Source: Sinomicrobium pectinilyticum | GTDB taxonomy: Bacteria; Bacteroidota; Bacteroidia; Flavobacteriales; Flavobacteriaceae | Assembly (NCBI RefSeq): GCF_003725735.1 | Contig: NZ_RJTM01000026.1 | Coordinates: 1-64,000 of the forward strand | Direction of reading: 5' to 3' | Length of the DNA: 64,000 nucleotides | Shown: positions 53,820 through 62,577 of the stretch, in pieces | Layout: each line of letters begins with the position of its first letter | How positions within the stretch are numbered: position 1 is the stretch's first letter | Position numbers and translations under genes: made by a program | Notes under the pieces: model-generated | What the model saw: the letters and a program-made list of their open reading frames with translations, nothing else | Database searches by the model: none | What the model was told of the DNA's origin: nothing

Positions 53820-54074
53820 ATTGCTAAGTACCAAAAAAACTCCATATTTTAAAAATAAAACCTATGTAAATTTCTAAGTTATAAACGTTCAATAATTTTA
53901 TATGATATTGTTTTTGAGTTTGTCGTATAAAAATTGTCTATCATGGATAGCAGGATCACTTTATCTTTGGATGGGTAGATCACCAACAGGGCGAAAATTC
54001 TTTATGGAACTCCTCCATCACCTGATTACCGTTGACCACTACCAAAACCCCGAAGATTTCCGTTGCTTTTTTAG
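53820..54074. other. 255-bp gap between pxpA and pxpB
   Basis: Unusually long for an operon whose other gaps are 50 bases or overlaps. No gene, hairpin or TAnnTTTG promoter on the minus strand was recognised. The sequence is AT-rich on the pxpB side and more gene-like in composition on the pxpA side. It may hold a lost gene remnant or an internal promoter of another type. Confidence 0.35.
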
Positions 54075-54785
54075 TCACCGGAGACGGTTGTACAGGTATT
54101 TAAGTATTTCTACGGCATGAGCATTATCACCGTGCAAACAGAAGGTATCTGCCCTGATTTTTACTTCGCTGCCATCGGATGTGCGTACTTTTCCCTCTTT
54201 TGCCATAAACAACACATGCCGCAGCACTTTTTCCTTATCGAGGATCACAGCTTTTTTTTCCTTCCTTGAAAGCAGGCTGAGATCATTGTTATAATTACGG
54301 TCGGCAAAAGCCTCATAGATTATCCGGAATCCTCTGGCTACAGCTAGTTTTGCGATCTCCGAATTATACGGAACATATAAAGGTACCCGCTCCCTGTATG
54401 ATATAAGGGCAGATAGAAATATCTCTGCGATGTCTGTTTTCCGGGCCATATCATTATATAAGGCTCCGTGTGCCTTAATGTGATGCAGCGGTATTCGTTT
54501 TTCCCTGAGCACATTTTCGAGCGTTACTACTTGCCGTTGTACACATTTCATCAGTTCTCCTTCTTCCATTTTTATGGACTCCCTGCCAAAATTTTCCCGG
54601 TCCGGATAAGACGGGTGTGCCCCTGCCCCTACTTTATATTTCACGGCCAGGTCTGCAACTCGTTGCATACTTCCCCTATCTCCGGCATGTCCGCCGCAGG
54701 CAATACTGCACGAAGATATATAAGGCATCAGCAAATGCTCATTGTCTAGGCCTTCGCCTACGTCACAATTCAATTTTATGGACAT
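54075..54785 (-). CDS. pxpA: 5-oxoprolinase subunit A (LamB/YcsF family)
   Basis: A 236-residue LamB/YcsF protein. It begins 'IKLNCDVGEGLDNEHLLMPY' with 'ISSCSIACGGHAGD' (20s-30s), then 'GAHPSYPDRENFGRESIKM', 'HIKAHGALYNDMARK' and near the end 'FCLHGDNAHAVEIL'. This is the NCxxGE and CxxHxG pattern of PxpA. It supplies the ATP-dependent ring-opening activity with PxpB and PxpC. It lies 50 bases downstream of the Nramp-like gene, as ycsF and ycsG are neighbours in Bacillus. Confidence 0.94.
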   Translation of the reverse strand: MSIKLNCDVGEGLDNEHLLMPYISSCSIACGGHAGDRGSMQRVADLAVKYKVGAGAHPSYPDRENFGRESIKMEEGELMKCVQRQVVTLENVLREKRIPLHHIKAHGALYNDMARKTDIAEIFLSALISYRERVPLYVPYNSEIAKLAVARGFRIIYEAFADRNYNNDLSLLSRKEKKAVILDKEKVLRHVLFMAKEGKVRTSDGSEVKIRADTFCLHGDNAHAVEILKYLYNRLR

Positions 54786-54835
54786 TCACATCGGTTTTTA
54801 TATAAATCAAGAGATGTTTTATTAATTATAGAGAG

Positions 54836-56038
54836 TTACCATCCCAAAACTTTGGTAATACTCCGCAAGCCCAGGAGAATAGTTATAAATATAATAATCC
54901 CGGCAATTATATTTTGCCATAAAGTGTTTTTATAAATCCCCAGCACTCCCGAACGATTGACCACCCACCATAAAAACAGGGCTATTACAGGCAGTAAAAT
55001 TCCATTGGCCACCTGTGCAAAAAGAATCTGTTCTATAGGATTAAACCCCAGAGAAGCAAATACGATCCCTATGCTGATAATTGCCATCCATATCATCCGA
55101 AAGCGCATATCCGTGAGGGAAGCCTCCCAGCCAAAACATCCGTTGGCTACATATGCCGCCGCAAGCGGTGCGGTAACAGAAGAAGTGATTCCGGCAGCAA
55201 ACAGTCCCGTGGCTATAAAATAGGTGGTATACCTCCCATACAGGGGTTCGAGGCCATGAGCCATATCCATAGCATTACTTACATCGGTAAGGCCACTGCC
55301 CGCTGCAGTAATAATAACTGCCATCGAAACCAGTCCGCCCAGTATTATGGATACGAAGGTATCTTTTCTTGCCGGTCTCAGGTCTGCTCCGCTACTCCAC
55401 CGTTCTCTTACCAGTGAAGCATGCAGGAACAGGTTATACGGCACTACGGTTGTCCCTACCAGACCTAAAATGGTAAAAATACTATCTTTCGGGAACACCG
55501 GCAGGAAGGCCCCCTGAAGTACGGCTCCCCAATCGGGCTTCGTGAGTACGGCGGCACACAAAAAGGAAAAGCTCATGAGTAACACCAGACTTATCATACA
55601 TCGTTCCAACACTTTATAATTCCCTATCCAGAGAAGGACACATGCTATTCCGCCTATTATCACAGGGTAAAAGGTAGCGTATGCCTCACCGAAAACTCCT
55701 GCGATACCCAGGGAGGCGCCGCTGAGGTTCCCCGCTTCATAAGCTGCATTACCGATAACCACCGCAGAGAAAACCAATATCATTGCAGGGATTTTCAGCC
55801 ATTTATCCGACCGTAATTCTCTTTTTATAATTTCAGCTAATCCCTGTCGGGTGAGGATACCTATACGTACTGCCATTTCCTGCAAAACCACGGTAGCTAT
55901 TACCGAAAGCACCATAGCCCAGAGCAAAGCATAGCCGAACCCTACTCCGGCCAATGTACATACCGTGACCGTACCCGGGCCTATAAATGCTGCAGCTACA
56001 AGGGTGCCGGGTCCTATATTTCTGAAAAACCCGAACAT
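54836..56038 (-). CDS. Nramp-superfamily transporter lacking metal-ligand residues, pxp operon
   Basis: A 400-residue protein with about 11 membrane segments and the Nramp frame ('AGVGFGYALLWAMVLS', 'LFLHASLVRERW', 'GLFAAGITSSVTAPLAAAYV'). In TM1 the metal motif DPGN is replaced by 'GPGT' (about 20-23), and in TM6 the MPH motif is replaced by 'VPY', so the usual Asp, Asn and Met ligands are absent. Manganese transport is therefore unlikely. The Bacillus homologue ycsG is also in the 5-oxoproline locus, so uptake of 5-oxoproline or another organic acid is a reasonable inference. Its ATG overlaps the DUF2891 stop codon (TGATG). Confidence 0.85.
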   Translation of the reverse strand: MFGFFRNIGPGTLVAAAFIGPGTVTVCTLAGVGFGYALLWAMVLSVIATVVLQEMAVRIGILTRQGLAEIIKRELRSDKWLKIPAMILVFSAVVIGNAAYEAGNLSGASLGIAGVFGEAYATFYPVIIGGIACVLLWIGNYKVLERCMISLVLLMSFSFLCAAVLTKPDWGAVLQGAFLPVFPKDSIFTILGLVGTTVVPYNLFLHASLVRERWSSGADLRPARKDTFVSIILGGLVSMAVIITAAGSGLTDVSNAMDMAHGLEPLYGRYTTYFIATGLFAAGITSSVTAPLAAAYVANGCFGWEASLTDMRFRMIWMAIISIGIVFASLGFNPIEQILFAQVANGILLPVIALFLWWVVNRSGVLGIYKNTLWQNIIAGIIIFITILLGLRSITKVLGW

Positions 56039-57132
56039 CAGTACGCGGAGTTCAGTGCATACACCGCAAAAGACCCCAGCCAGTGCGTTCCTTCGTAATT
56101 GTCATCTACAATATGCGGAAGCGAATGGAGCACATGGTCATTTGCTATCCGTTTTAAATGAGCGTATTCCGGCAAATCCCTCGCTATACCGTAAAGACAC
56201 CAGGCCCGGCTGAAATTTACACCATCCAGATGCACCAGCTTACCATCTTCCCGGTCCGATACTTTTCCCTGTTCCAGACTAAAGGATTTGTTTTTTAACT
56301 GTGGCAGGAATTTCCGCAGCCAGTGACCGAATTCTTCTCTGGGCAATACTCTTCGCATGATATCCGCTTCTTCTAGGCACGGGGACAGAAAGTCAAAACC
56401 TCCCGGTTCCCAGGTGATAGGACAATCCGTATCCTGCAGGTAAAAATCCCTCGCCCTTACGGTAATGAGTTCCGACAGTACAGTATCATTTACCGTCTTT
56501 GCATAGTCATAAGCAAAAGTAAGCCCGAATGCCGTGTTGGAATGTTCACCTATACGTATGGGGTAATTCAGTTTCGGGAGAAAATTTATATAACCATTTA
56601 CAATAACCTCCGAGAGCGGTTGCAGGTTTTCTTCCAGTTCTCTTGCCAAAGGATCGTTCCAGGTATGCAATTCTTCGGCCAGCTTCAGTAACCAGGCCCA
56701 TCCGTAAGTCCGTTCGTAAGAGGGTTCTTTGGAAAAATACACTATTTCCTGCAATATATTTTCACGGGAAATATTTTCTTTTAATTTTTTTCTGGCTTCT
56801 TCTGCCCGTTCCATGTCCGGAAATTGTTTGAGCAGGTTTACCAGCATCCAATGCCCATGTACGGAAGAATGCCAGTCAAAACAACCGTAAAAGGCAGGGT
56901 GCAGACTTTCGGGAGATTGAAGGTCCGTAGAATCATTTAAAGTCTGGTTCAGTTTATTCGGATACTCGGTTTGCATGCAGGCCAGTGGTAATGCGGCCAA
57001 CCTGCCGGCCTCTTCGGAAGTAAGTCTTAAGGCCCTGGTCCCGGGTTCCGGATTTTCCGGTTTTTTACGCGGCTGATCGGGCGTACAGGACATGAGGAGT
57101 AAAAAGATGAAAACAGTAGATAATAGCTTCAT
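56038..57132 (-). CDS. DUF2891-type lipoprotein, translationally coupled to the Nramp-like gene
   Basis: A 364-residue protein with a lipoprotein signal ('MKLLSTVFIFLLLMSC', Cys16), so it is anchored at the periplasmic or outer-membrane face. The conserved body starts 'HPAFYGCFDWHSSVHGHWML' and includes 'YGWAWLLKLAEELHTWNDPL', 'RIGEHSNTAFGLTFAYDYAK', 'WEPGGFDFLSPCLEEADIMR' and 'HLDGVNFSRAWCLYGIA'. This looks like the all-helical DUF2891 family of unknown activity. The ATG at 57132 gives the clean lipobox; a longer ORF to 57198 would overlap the preceding gene. Its TGA overlaps the next ATG by one base, tying it to the 5-oxoproline operon. Confidence 0.8.
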   Translation of the reverse strand: MKLLSTVFIFLLLMSCTPDQPRKKPENPEPGTRALRLTSEEAGRLAALPLACMQTEYPNKLNQTLNDSTDLQSPESLHPAFYGCFDWHSSVHGHWMLVNLLKQFPDMERAEEARKKLKENISRENILQEIVYFSKEPSYERTYGWAWLLKLAEELHTWNDPLARELEENLQPLSEVIVNGYINFLPKLNYPIRIGEHSNTAFGLTFAYDYAKTVNDTVLSELITVRARDFYLQDTDCPITWEPGGFDFLSPCLEEADIMRRVLPREEFGHWLRKFLPQLKNKSFSLEQGKVSDREDGKLVHLDGVNFSRAWCLYGIARDLPEYAHLKRIANDHVLHSLPHIVDDNYEGTHWLGSFAVYALNSAY

Positions 57133-57172
57133 ATGATATATCAGATATAAAATTTCAAAAATGGATTTAAAA

Positions 57173-58708
57173 TCAGGCCAGCCAGCCTTCCCTGTCAAGG
57201 CTTCGGTACTGAATAGCTTCGCTGATATGGTTTCCCGAGATGTTTTCAGTATGTTCCAGGTCGGCTATGGTCCGGGCTACTTTCAATATGCGGTCATAGG
57301 CCCTTGCGGAGAGGTTGAGCCTTTCCATGGCGTTTTTAAGCAATGTTTTGGAAGCATCGTCCAGTTCACAGTATTCCCGGATCTGCCTGGTATTCATTTG
57401 GGCATTATAATGGGTGTTTTTGACTTCTTTAAATCTCTCGGATTGTATTTTTCTGGCAGCCGTAACCCGTTTCCGTATTTCCCTGCTTCCTTCTCCCCTG
57501 CGATGATCCGACAGTTTCTCGAACGGAACGGGCGTCACTTCTATATGAATATCTATGCGGTCCAGGAGTGGCCCTGATATCTTCCCGAGATAACGTTGCA
57601 TTTCTGCGGGAGAAGATGTTATGGGTGCATCCGGATCGTTAAAATATCCGCCCGGGCTCGGGTTCATGCTGGCCACAAGCATGAAGGAAGACGGATAGGT
57701 AACGGTAAATTTTGCCCGTGATATGGTAACTTCCCTGTCTTCCAGCGGCTGTCTCATCACTTCCAGCACGCCCCGTTTAAATTCCGGGAGTTCGTCCAGA
57801 AAAAGAACACCGTTATGCGAAAGTGATATTTCCCCGGGCTGGGGATAGGTGCCGCCACCCACAAGAGCGACATCCGAGATCGTGTGATGGGGCGAGCGGA
57901 ACGGTCGCTGTACCATCAATCCCGAATGGTCCGTGCGCCCCGCCACACTGTGGATTTTGGTCGTTTCCACCGCTTCATTGAGCGTCATGGGCGGAAGGAT
58001 ACTGGGCAAGCGTTTGGCCAGCATGGTCTTTCCGGAACCCGGCGGCCCTATCAGGATAATATTATGTCCGCCCGCAGCGGCGATTTCCATACATCGTTTA
58101 ATACTTTCCTGCCCTTTAACATCTACAAAATCATACTCCGGAAAATCCAGCTTGCTATAAAATTCCTCCTGGTGGTCTACCAGCGTCCTTTCCAGTGGCT
58201 TCCTGCCATCGAAGTGGTCTATGACCTCCCGTATATTCTGAACTCCGTAGACCTCAATACCTTCTACTACCGCAGCTTCCCTGGCATTCTGTTCCGGAAG
58301 AATAAACTTTGTGAACCCTTCTTCACAGGCCCGGAACGCAATGGGCAGTGCTCCTTTTATGGGTTGCAGGCTACCGTCCAGCGAAAGTTCCCCCATGATA
58401 ATATAGTGTTCAATACCTTCGCTTTTTATTTGCCCGGAAGCAGCAAGAATGCCAACGGCGAGGGTAAGGTCGTAAGCGGAGCCTTCCTTTCGCAGGTCTG
58501 CAGGGGCCATATTAATGGTAATCTTTTTACCGGGTATTTTATATCCGTTGTTGAGCAATGCAGCAGCAATTCTGTAATTACTCTCTTTAATGGCATTGTC
58601 GGGAAGCCCCACAAGATGATACCCTACGCCTACCGCTACATTAACCTCTACGGTGATGGTGGTAGCTTCCACCCCAAAAACAGCACTTCCGAATATTTTT
58701 GTCAGCAT
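57173..58708 (-). CDS. YifB-family Mg-chelatase-like AAA+ ATPase
   Basis: A 511-residue protein. N-terminal ChlI-like domain ('[20 protein letters not shown]', '[16 protein letters not shown]'), AAA core with Walker A '[15 protein letters not shown]' (about 211-225) and '[20 protein letters not shown]' (Walker B), and C-terminal Mg_chelatase_C ('[18 protein letters not shown]'). It belongs to the YifB/ComM group; Vibrio and Haemophilus ComM acts as a branch-migration helicase in natural transformation. The start at 58708 (MLTKIFGS) is preferred over 58744. It lies 40 bases upstream of the DUF2891 gene, so it may be the first gene of that transcript. Confidence 0.92.
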   Translation of the reverse strand: MLTKIFGSAVFGVEATTITVEVNVAVGVGYHLVGLPDNAIKESNYRIAAALLNNGYKIPGKKITINMAPADLRKEGSAYDLTLAVGILAASGQIKSEGIEHYIIMGELSLDGSLQPIKGALPIAFRACEEGFTKFILPEQNAREAAVVEGIEVYGVQNIREVIDHFDGRKPLERTLVDHQEEFYSKLDFPEYDFVDVKGQESIKRCMEIAAAGGHNIILIGPPGSGKTMLAKRLPSILPPMTLNEAVETTKIHSVAGRTDHSGLMVQRPFRSPHHTISDVALVGGGTYPQPGEISLSHNGVLFLDELPEFKRGVLEVMRQPLEDREVTISRAKFTVTYPSSFMLVASMNPSPGGYFNDPDAPITSSPAEMQRYLGKISGPLLDRIDIHIEVTPVPFEKLSDHRRGEGSREIRKRVTAARKIQSERFKEVKNTHYNAQMNTRQIREYCELDDASKTLLKNAMERLNLSARAYDRILKVARTIADLEHTENISGNHISEAIQYRSLDREGWLA

Positions 58709-58763
58709 TTGCTCTTTTTTGTTTAAAAATATAAAAATTAACAAATATGTAAGGGAAGCTTCT

Positions 58764-58771
58764 TAACTTTG
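58764..58771 (+). promoter_or_regulatory. Possible promoter -7 box for serine acetyltransferase
   Basis: TAACTTTG on the plus strand (TAnnTTTG), giving a leader of about 230 bases before the ATG at 59008. No -33 TTG at the right distance. Nothing else recognisable was seen in 58772-59007. Confidence 0.35.
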
Positions 58772-59007
58772 TTTTTAAGCTGTAAAGTCATTTTTATGTT
58801 TTACCTGCATCATTTGTATATAACCTACTGGAAAGTAAAATCGCTTATAGGAGTCTGTTAGGGCTCTGTGGCGGCTATTTTCTCTATATCCTATCATTAT
58901 TTATTTTTTGAACCTTTTACCCGGTCTGCGCGGACATGCGGGATTTGATTTGATATTTCAGGTTTTTCCGATGCCGGCTGTTACGGCCACTAACAACGCA
59001 ACACGCC

Positions 59008-59811
59008 ATGAAGAAAGAAACAATTATAGAAAACATTATAAAGAACAAGCAGAATCCAAACCTGAAGTTCGAACTGAAGGAAAAAACCGAAGCCTTCTCT
59101 TCTCAGTTATTTTATACCTTATTTGACAGTGACACCTCCGTGGTGGACAACATCAATCAGCTGGAGGAAGAATTTCAGAAGATCGTGGACCTCGCCTGCT
59201 GGGCTCCGGGAAAACCCTGCGGAAAGATCTGGGAGAATTATCTCAATGAACTCCCGGAAATCCTCAGGAAGCTCAACCTGGATGCCAAAGCTATCGTAGA
59301 AAACGACCCGGCGTCCCGTACCATAGAAGAAGTATGTCTTGCCTATCCCGGTTTTTATGCCATAGCCATTTACAGGTTGAGCAGGCCGCTGCATTTATAC
59401 GGATTACCCATTGTTCCGAGGTTAATGACCGAATATGCGCACAGGCTCACCGGTGTGGATATCAACCCGGGAGCACAAATAGGTGAATCATTTTTTATAG
59501 ATCATGCCACGGGTATTGTCATCGGAGAAACTACGATAATCAAAGATCATGTGAAAATTTATCAGGGAGTTACTCTCGGGGCCCTGCACGTAGAGAAATC
59601 ACTGACCGATATAAAACGACATCCCACCGTAGAGAGCAATGTAACCATTTATGCCAATGCCACCATACTCGGAGGAGAAACAGTCATAGGAGCCAACAGT
59701 ATCATAGGAGGAAACGTGTGGCTCACCGAGTCCGTTCCGGAGAACTCGCTGGTGTACCACACGCCCGATATTAAAATAAAAGCCAACAGTAAAATAAAAA
59801 GTGATAATTAA
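59008..59811 (+). CDS. cysE: Serine O-acetyltransferase
   Basis: A 267-residue enzyme making O-acetylserine for cysteine synthesis. A helical N-terminal domain (1-140) is followed by the left-handed beta-helix hexapeptide domain: '[20 protein letters not shown]' then '[20 protein letters not shown]', with catalytic Asp and His in 'FFIDHATG', and '[20 protein letters not shown]'. It is of the EpsC-like type typical of Bacteroidota. cysK/cysM is not adjacent. It ends only 4 bases from the convergent DUF5695-like gene, so their 3' ends must overlap. Confidence 0.93.
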   Translation: MKKETIIENIIKNKQNPNLKFELKEKTEAFSSQLFYTLFDSDTSVVDNINQLEEEFQKIVDLACWAPGKPCGKIWENYLNELPEILRKLNLDAKAIVENDPASRTIEEVCLAYPGFYAIAIYRLSRPLHLYGLPIVPRLMTEYAHRLTGVDINPGAQIGESFFIDHATGIVIGETTIIKDHVKIYQGVTLGALHVEKSLTDIKRHPTVESNVTIYANATILGGETVIGANSIIGGNVWLTESVPENSLVYHTPDIKIKANSKIKSDN

Positions 59812-59815
59812 TTGC

Positions 59816-62527
59816 TTACAGCTTTACTTTTACGGTTTTCTTTTTTAAAGGAATTTTATAAGCTCCCCGTTCTTTTTCATAGGGGAGTTTTTTGGTTATA
59901 CTCCCTGCAGAAAGATAAGCTACCGGGGTATATTTGTCCTTTGCATTTAAAATGAGTTCTACTTCTCCCGACTGCGGATTGTAATTTATCTGTTTGAAAG
60001 TTCCGGCATCCAGGGTAAGCCACAGCTTTTCCGGTGCAAGATATATTTTATTTTTACCGGCCGTTGTCAGCTGTACTTCTATTTTTTCGTCTTTTACCGT
60101 ACAGTTCCCTCCGAAAGCAAGCCATCCTTTATCCTCATCCCTGGTGATGTATGTCGCCGAATTTACGGCATATCCGAAAAACCCGGAACCGTAATCACCG
60201 GAAAGGCCGTCTATTTTCAGTGTCGAAGGAAAGGAATGAAATGCTGCAGGTCCAAATCCGTCTTCGGTAATATTGGAAATCGCCCCCAGCAGTCCGCCAT
60301 ACCCCACTTTTAAAAGATATAAATCCTCCGGGTGTTTCCGGTAATGAGTGAGCACGGGAATAGCATTCAGCCCGGAACCATAGTGATGTATCTGTCTTTC
60401 AATACGCGAAAGTTTTCCTCCATAAAGAAAATCCCAGTATCGCCTGGCATTTCCGTTATATGCCCAATGCGGCATTACCGGCATATAGGCCAGTATGGCA
60501 TTAAGGGTGACCGCTGCTTTTTCGTCAAATCCGAAATAATCGGACCACATATATACTTCTTCCTGACCGGTAGAGTCCCAGGGCATTTCGCTTCCGAAAG
60601 GATAATTGAGGCTTTTCCAGTGCAGGGCCCTTTCTTTCATCCGGTTTTCCAGGTCGGCAGCCATGGTGCTGTAATTCTCTCTCTTCAGGTCCTTGAGTAT
60701 ATTCAGAAAAACGGTACCTTCCATTTGTCCGAACTGGGCATAATGCGGGGCGAGTTTCTGCATGGCAACAGCAGTCCTGTATGCTTGCTCAAGATACCAT
60801 TCCCACGGATGATTGGTTACCAGTCCGTCCCTGTAACGGGCCAGACGATACATTACCCAGTATGCTGCTGCCACATGCGGATAATTATAAGAACGGCCTA
60901 CATCATCTGCGCCTTTTTTATCCCATGCAGCCCAGGTACCGTAATTGACATTTTTATCATATGTGCCGGCAGGCATCTTTTCAGGTTCGTAATAAAAGAC
61001 ACTTTTCTTAACTCCGTATTTCTGTGGTCCTTCACTGTGCTGGATGGTCCCCCAAAGTGTTTCATCGATAAAACGTTGTAGTTTTTCCACTTCTTCCTTG
61101 TCCGGCTGCACCAATTGCTTCATCACGGCACCAAGCCAGCTTCCGGCTCCTCCTTCATCGCTTAATCCCGCAATCCATGCACGACTGTCCTGAGTAACCT
61201 GTCGTTTTTCTTCATAATCATAACTTATTACCGAAGGATTACGATGAAACGGGTCCCCCTTTTCATCGAACCATTGTTCGGTAAGCAGGAAATGCCCAAA
61301 ATCTTTCACCACTTCTTCCTCCGGCTTTATGACATTGTAATGGATGGTCTGCTCCAGTCCGTCAGCATAATGTACCGTTACACGGGATCTTCCCCATCTT
61401 TTTCCCGTAACCCTGAATTTCTTCGCGCCGGAAGCCGTAGTGCCTTCCCGCTCGATCTTCAGAGCACCTTCGGGCTCTACCTCGAAATCTTCGATGTTTT
61501 CTCCATACTGTAGAAAAAGTAGGGCATGTACGTCCATGGGCAATACATATCCCGGAACCCCCATGGCTACGGGACGCTTTTCTTCTCTTAATACTTCCGG
61601 TTTCTGCCGGACCCCGTCGGTAAGCACAAACCGGAGTGCATAATTGCGGATTTCCCCCGGGCGGAGTATTTGTGATGTAGGACGGTTCCATTGTTCCACA
61701 CCTTCCCAATCTGTTTCGGCATAAGCCTTGCTATGGGCCATCCATTCGTGAAATCCTTCGAAAACTATACTTCTGGGCGTAGGATCTTCCAGTACCGGCC
61801 GGTAAGCTTCGAAAGACATATTTTCTTCGGGAAGCACCAAAAGATCAGGGCCATTACCGTGAAGTCTTTTCACTTCCAGGTATCCGGCGTCCTTTCCGAT
61901 ATAAGGATCAAAAAATACATTCTGGGCATGGGCTTCATCCAAAGATTTGCCTTCCAGAATATTGTTGAATATCATGGGGATGCCGAGAGCACCTATTTCC
62001 ACATCGGATGCGGAAGTATTGGTAAGTTCAAATCGCATCACCAGCGAACCGTCCTTCATTTCGTAATAACGTTTTACCGAAAGTGGTATGTCGTCCGGAA
62101 GGGTATTGGCCAGATCGGCCGCCGCAAGTATATTGCCCGAAGTTTCCAATGCTTCTACTGCTGATCTTTTGGTTGCAGTAGTATAATTTTTCCAGGTTTC
62201 TCCCGGGATACGGAGCCTCAGATTAAGGTCCCCGAGGTGGAACAGACTGTCCTTGTCCCGGACAGCTAAACGGTCTCCCGGCGTAAAATCAAACTCGGGG
62301 ACGGATACCGGAAACAAACCGGCTACGGTCTGGGATGATTTCACAAGTTTTAACCGGAAGTCCCCGGCATCAATGGTATTAAATCCTTCTTCCAATGCCA
62401 GTACCGAAGGACGCTTGGTAATCCGGCTCCAGTAATCCTGCGCAATTGTGGCCTGCAATGTCAGCAGCAACAGAACTACGGGAATCCGGTTCTTTAAAAA
62501 TTTAATCATTCTACTATTCCTGTTCAT
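59816..62527 (-). CDS. Secreted DUF5695-like carbohydrate-active protein
   Basis: A 903-residue exported protein (hydrophobic signal 'IPVVLLLLTLQATIA', alternative start 62509). The N-terminal half is beta-rich ('DFRLKLVKSSQTVAGLFPVS', 'RYYEMKDGSLVMRFELTNTS'). The centre and C-terminus form a probable (alpha/alpha)6-type domain with 'SDEGGAGSWLGAVMKQLVQP', 'SYNYPHVAAAYWVMYRLARY' and 'AILAYMPVMPHWAYNGNARR'. I recognise it as DUF5695-like, a family often found with arabinofuranosidases. Here a GH51 gene precedes it by 50 bases on the same strand. Activity unproven; a glycoside hydrolase or lyase is likely. Confidence 0.65.
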   Translation of the reverse strand: MNRNSRMIKFLKNRIPVVLLLLTLQATIAQDYWSRITKRPSVLALEEGFNTIDAGDFRLKLVKSSQTVAGLFPVSVPEFDFTPGDRLAVRDKDSLFHLGDLNLRLRIPGETWKNYTTATKRSAVEALETSGNILAAADLANTLPDDIPLSVKRYYEMKDGSLVMRFELTNTSASDVEIGALGIPMIFNNILEGKSLDEAHAQNVFFDPYIGKDAGYLEVKRLHGNGPDLLVLPEENMSFEAYRPVLEDPTPRSIVFEGFHEWMAHSKAYAETDWEGVEQWNRPTSQILRPGEIRNYALRFVLTDGVRQKPEVLREEKRPVAMGVPGYVLPMDVHALLFLQYGENIEDFEVEPEGALKIEREGTTASGAKKFRVTGKRWGRSRVTVHYADGLEQTIHYNVIKPEEEVVKDFGHFLLTEQWFDEKGDPFHRNPSVISYDYEEKRQVTQDSRAWIAGLSDEGGAGSWLGAVMKQLVQPDKEEVEKLQRFIDETLWGTIQHSEGPQKYGVKKSVFYYEPEKMPAGTYDKNVNYGTWAAWDKKGADDVGRSYNYPHVAAAYWVMYRLARYRDGLVTNHPWEWYLEQAYRTAVAMQKLAPHYAQFGQMEGTVFLNILKDLKRENYSTMAADLENRMKERALHWKSLNYPFGSEMPWDSTGQEEVYMWSDYFGFDEKAAVTLNAILAYMPVMPHWAYNGNARRYWDFLYGGKLSRIERQIHHYGSGLNAIPVLTHYRKHPEDLYLLKVGYGGLLGAISNITEDGFGPAAFHSFPSTLKIDGLSGDYGSGFFGYAVNSATYITRDEDKGWLAFGGNCTVKDEKIEVQLTTAGKNKIYLAPEKLWLTLDAGTFKQINYNPQSGEVELILNAKDKYTPVAYLSAGSITKKLPYEKERGAYKIPLKKKTVKVKL

Positions 62528-62577
62528 ATTTATAAATTAATTCTCCTTAATTAAAAAGCGGGTTCCCATTTTATATC

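Noticed and set aside
53902-54120. A 72-codon plus-strand ORF across the pxpA-pxpB gap
   Set aside because: It overlaps the 3' end of pxpA on the opposite strand, and its translation resembles no protein I know.
58908-59126. A 72-codon plus-strand ORF upstream of and overlapping cysE
   Set aside because: It overlaps the clear start of cysE in another frame, with no family match.
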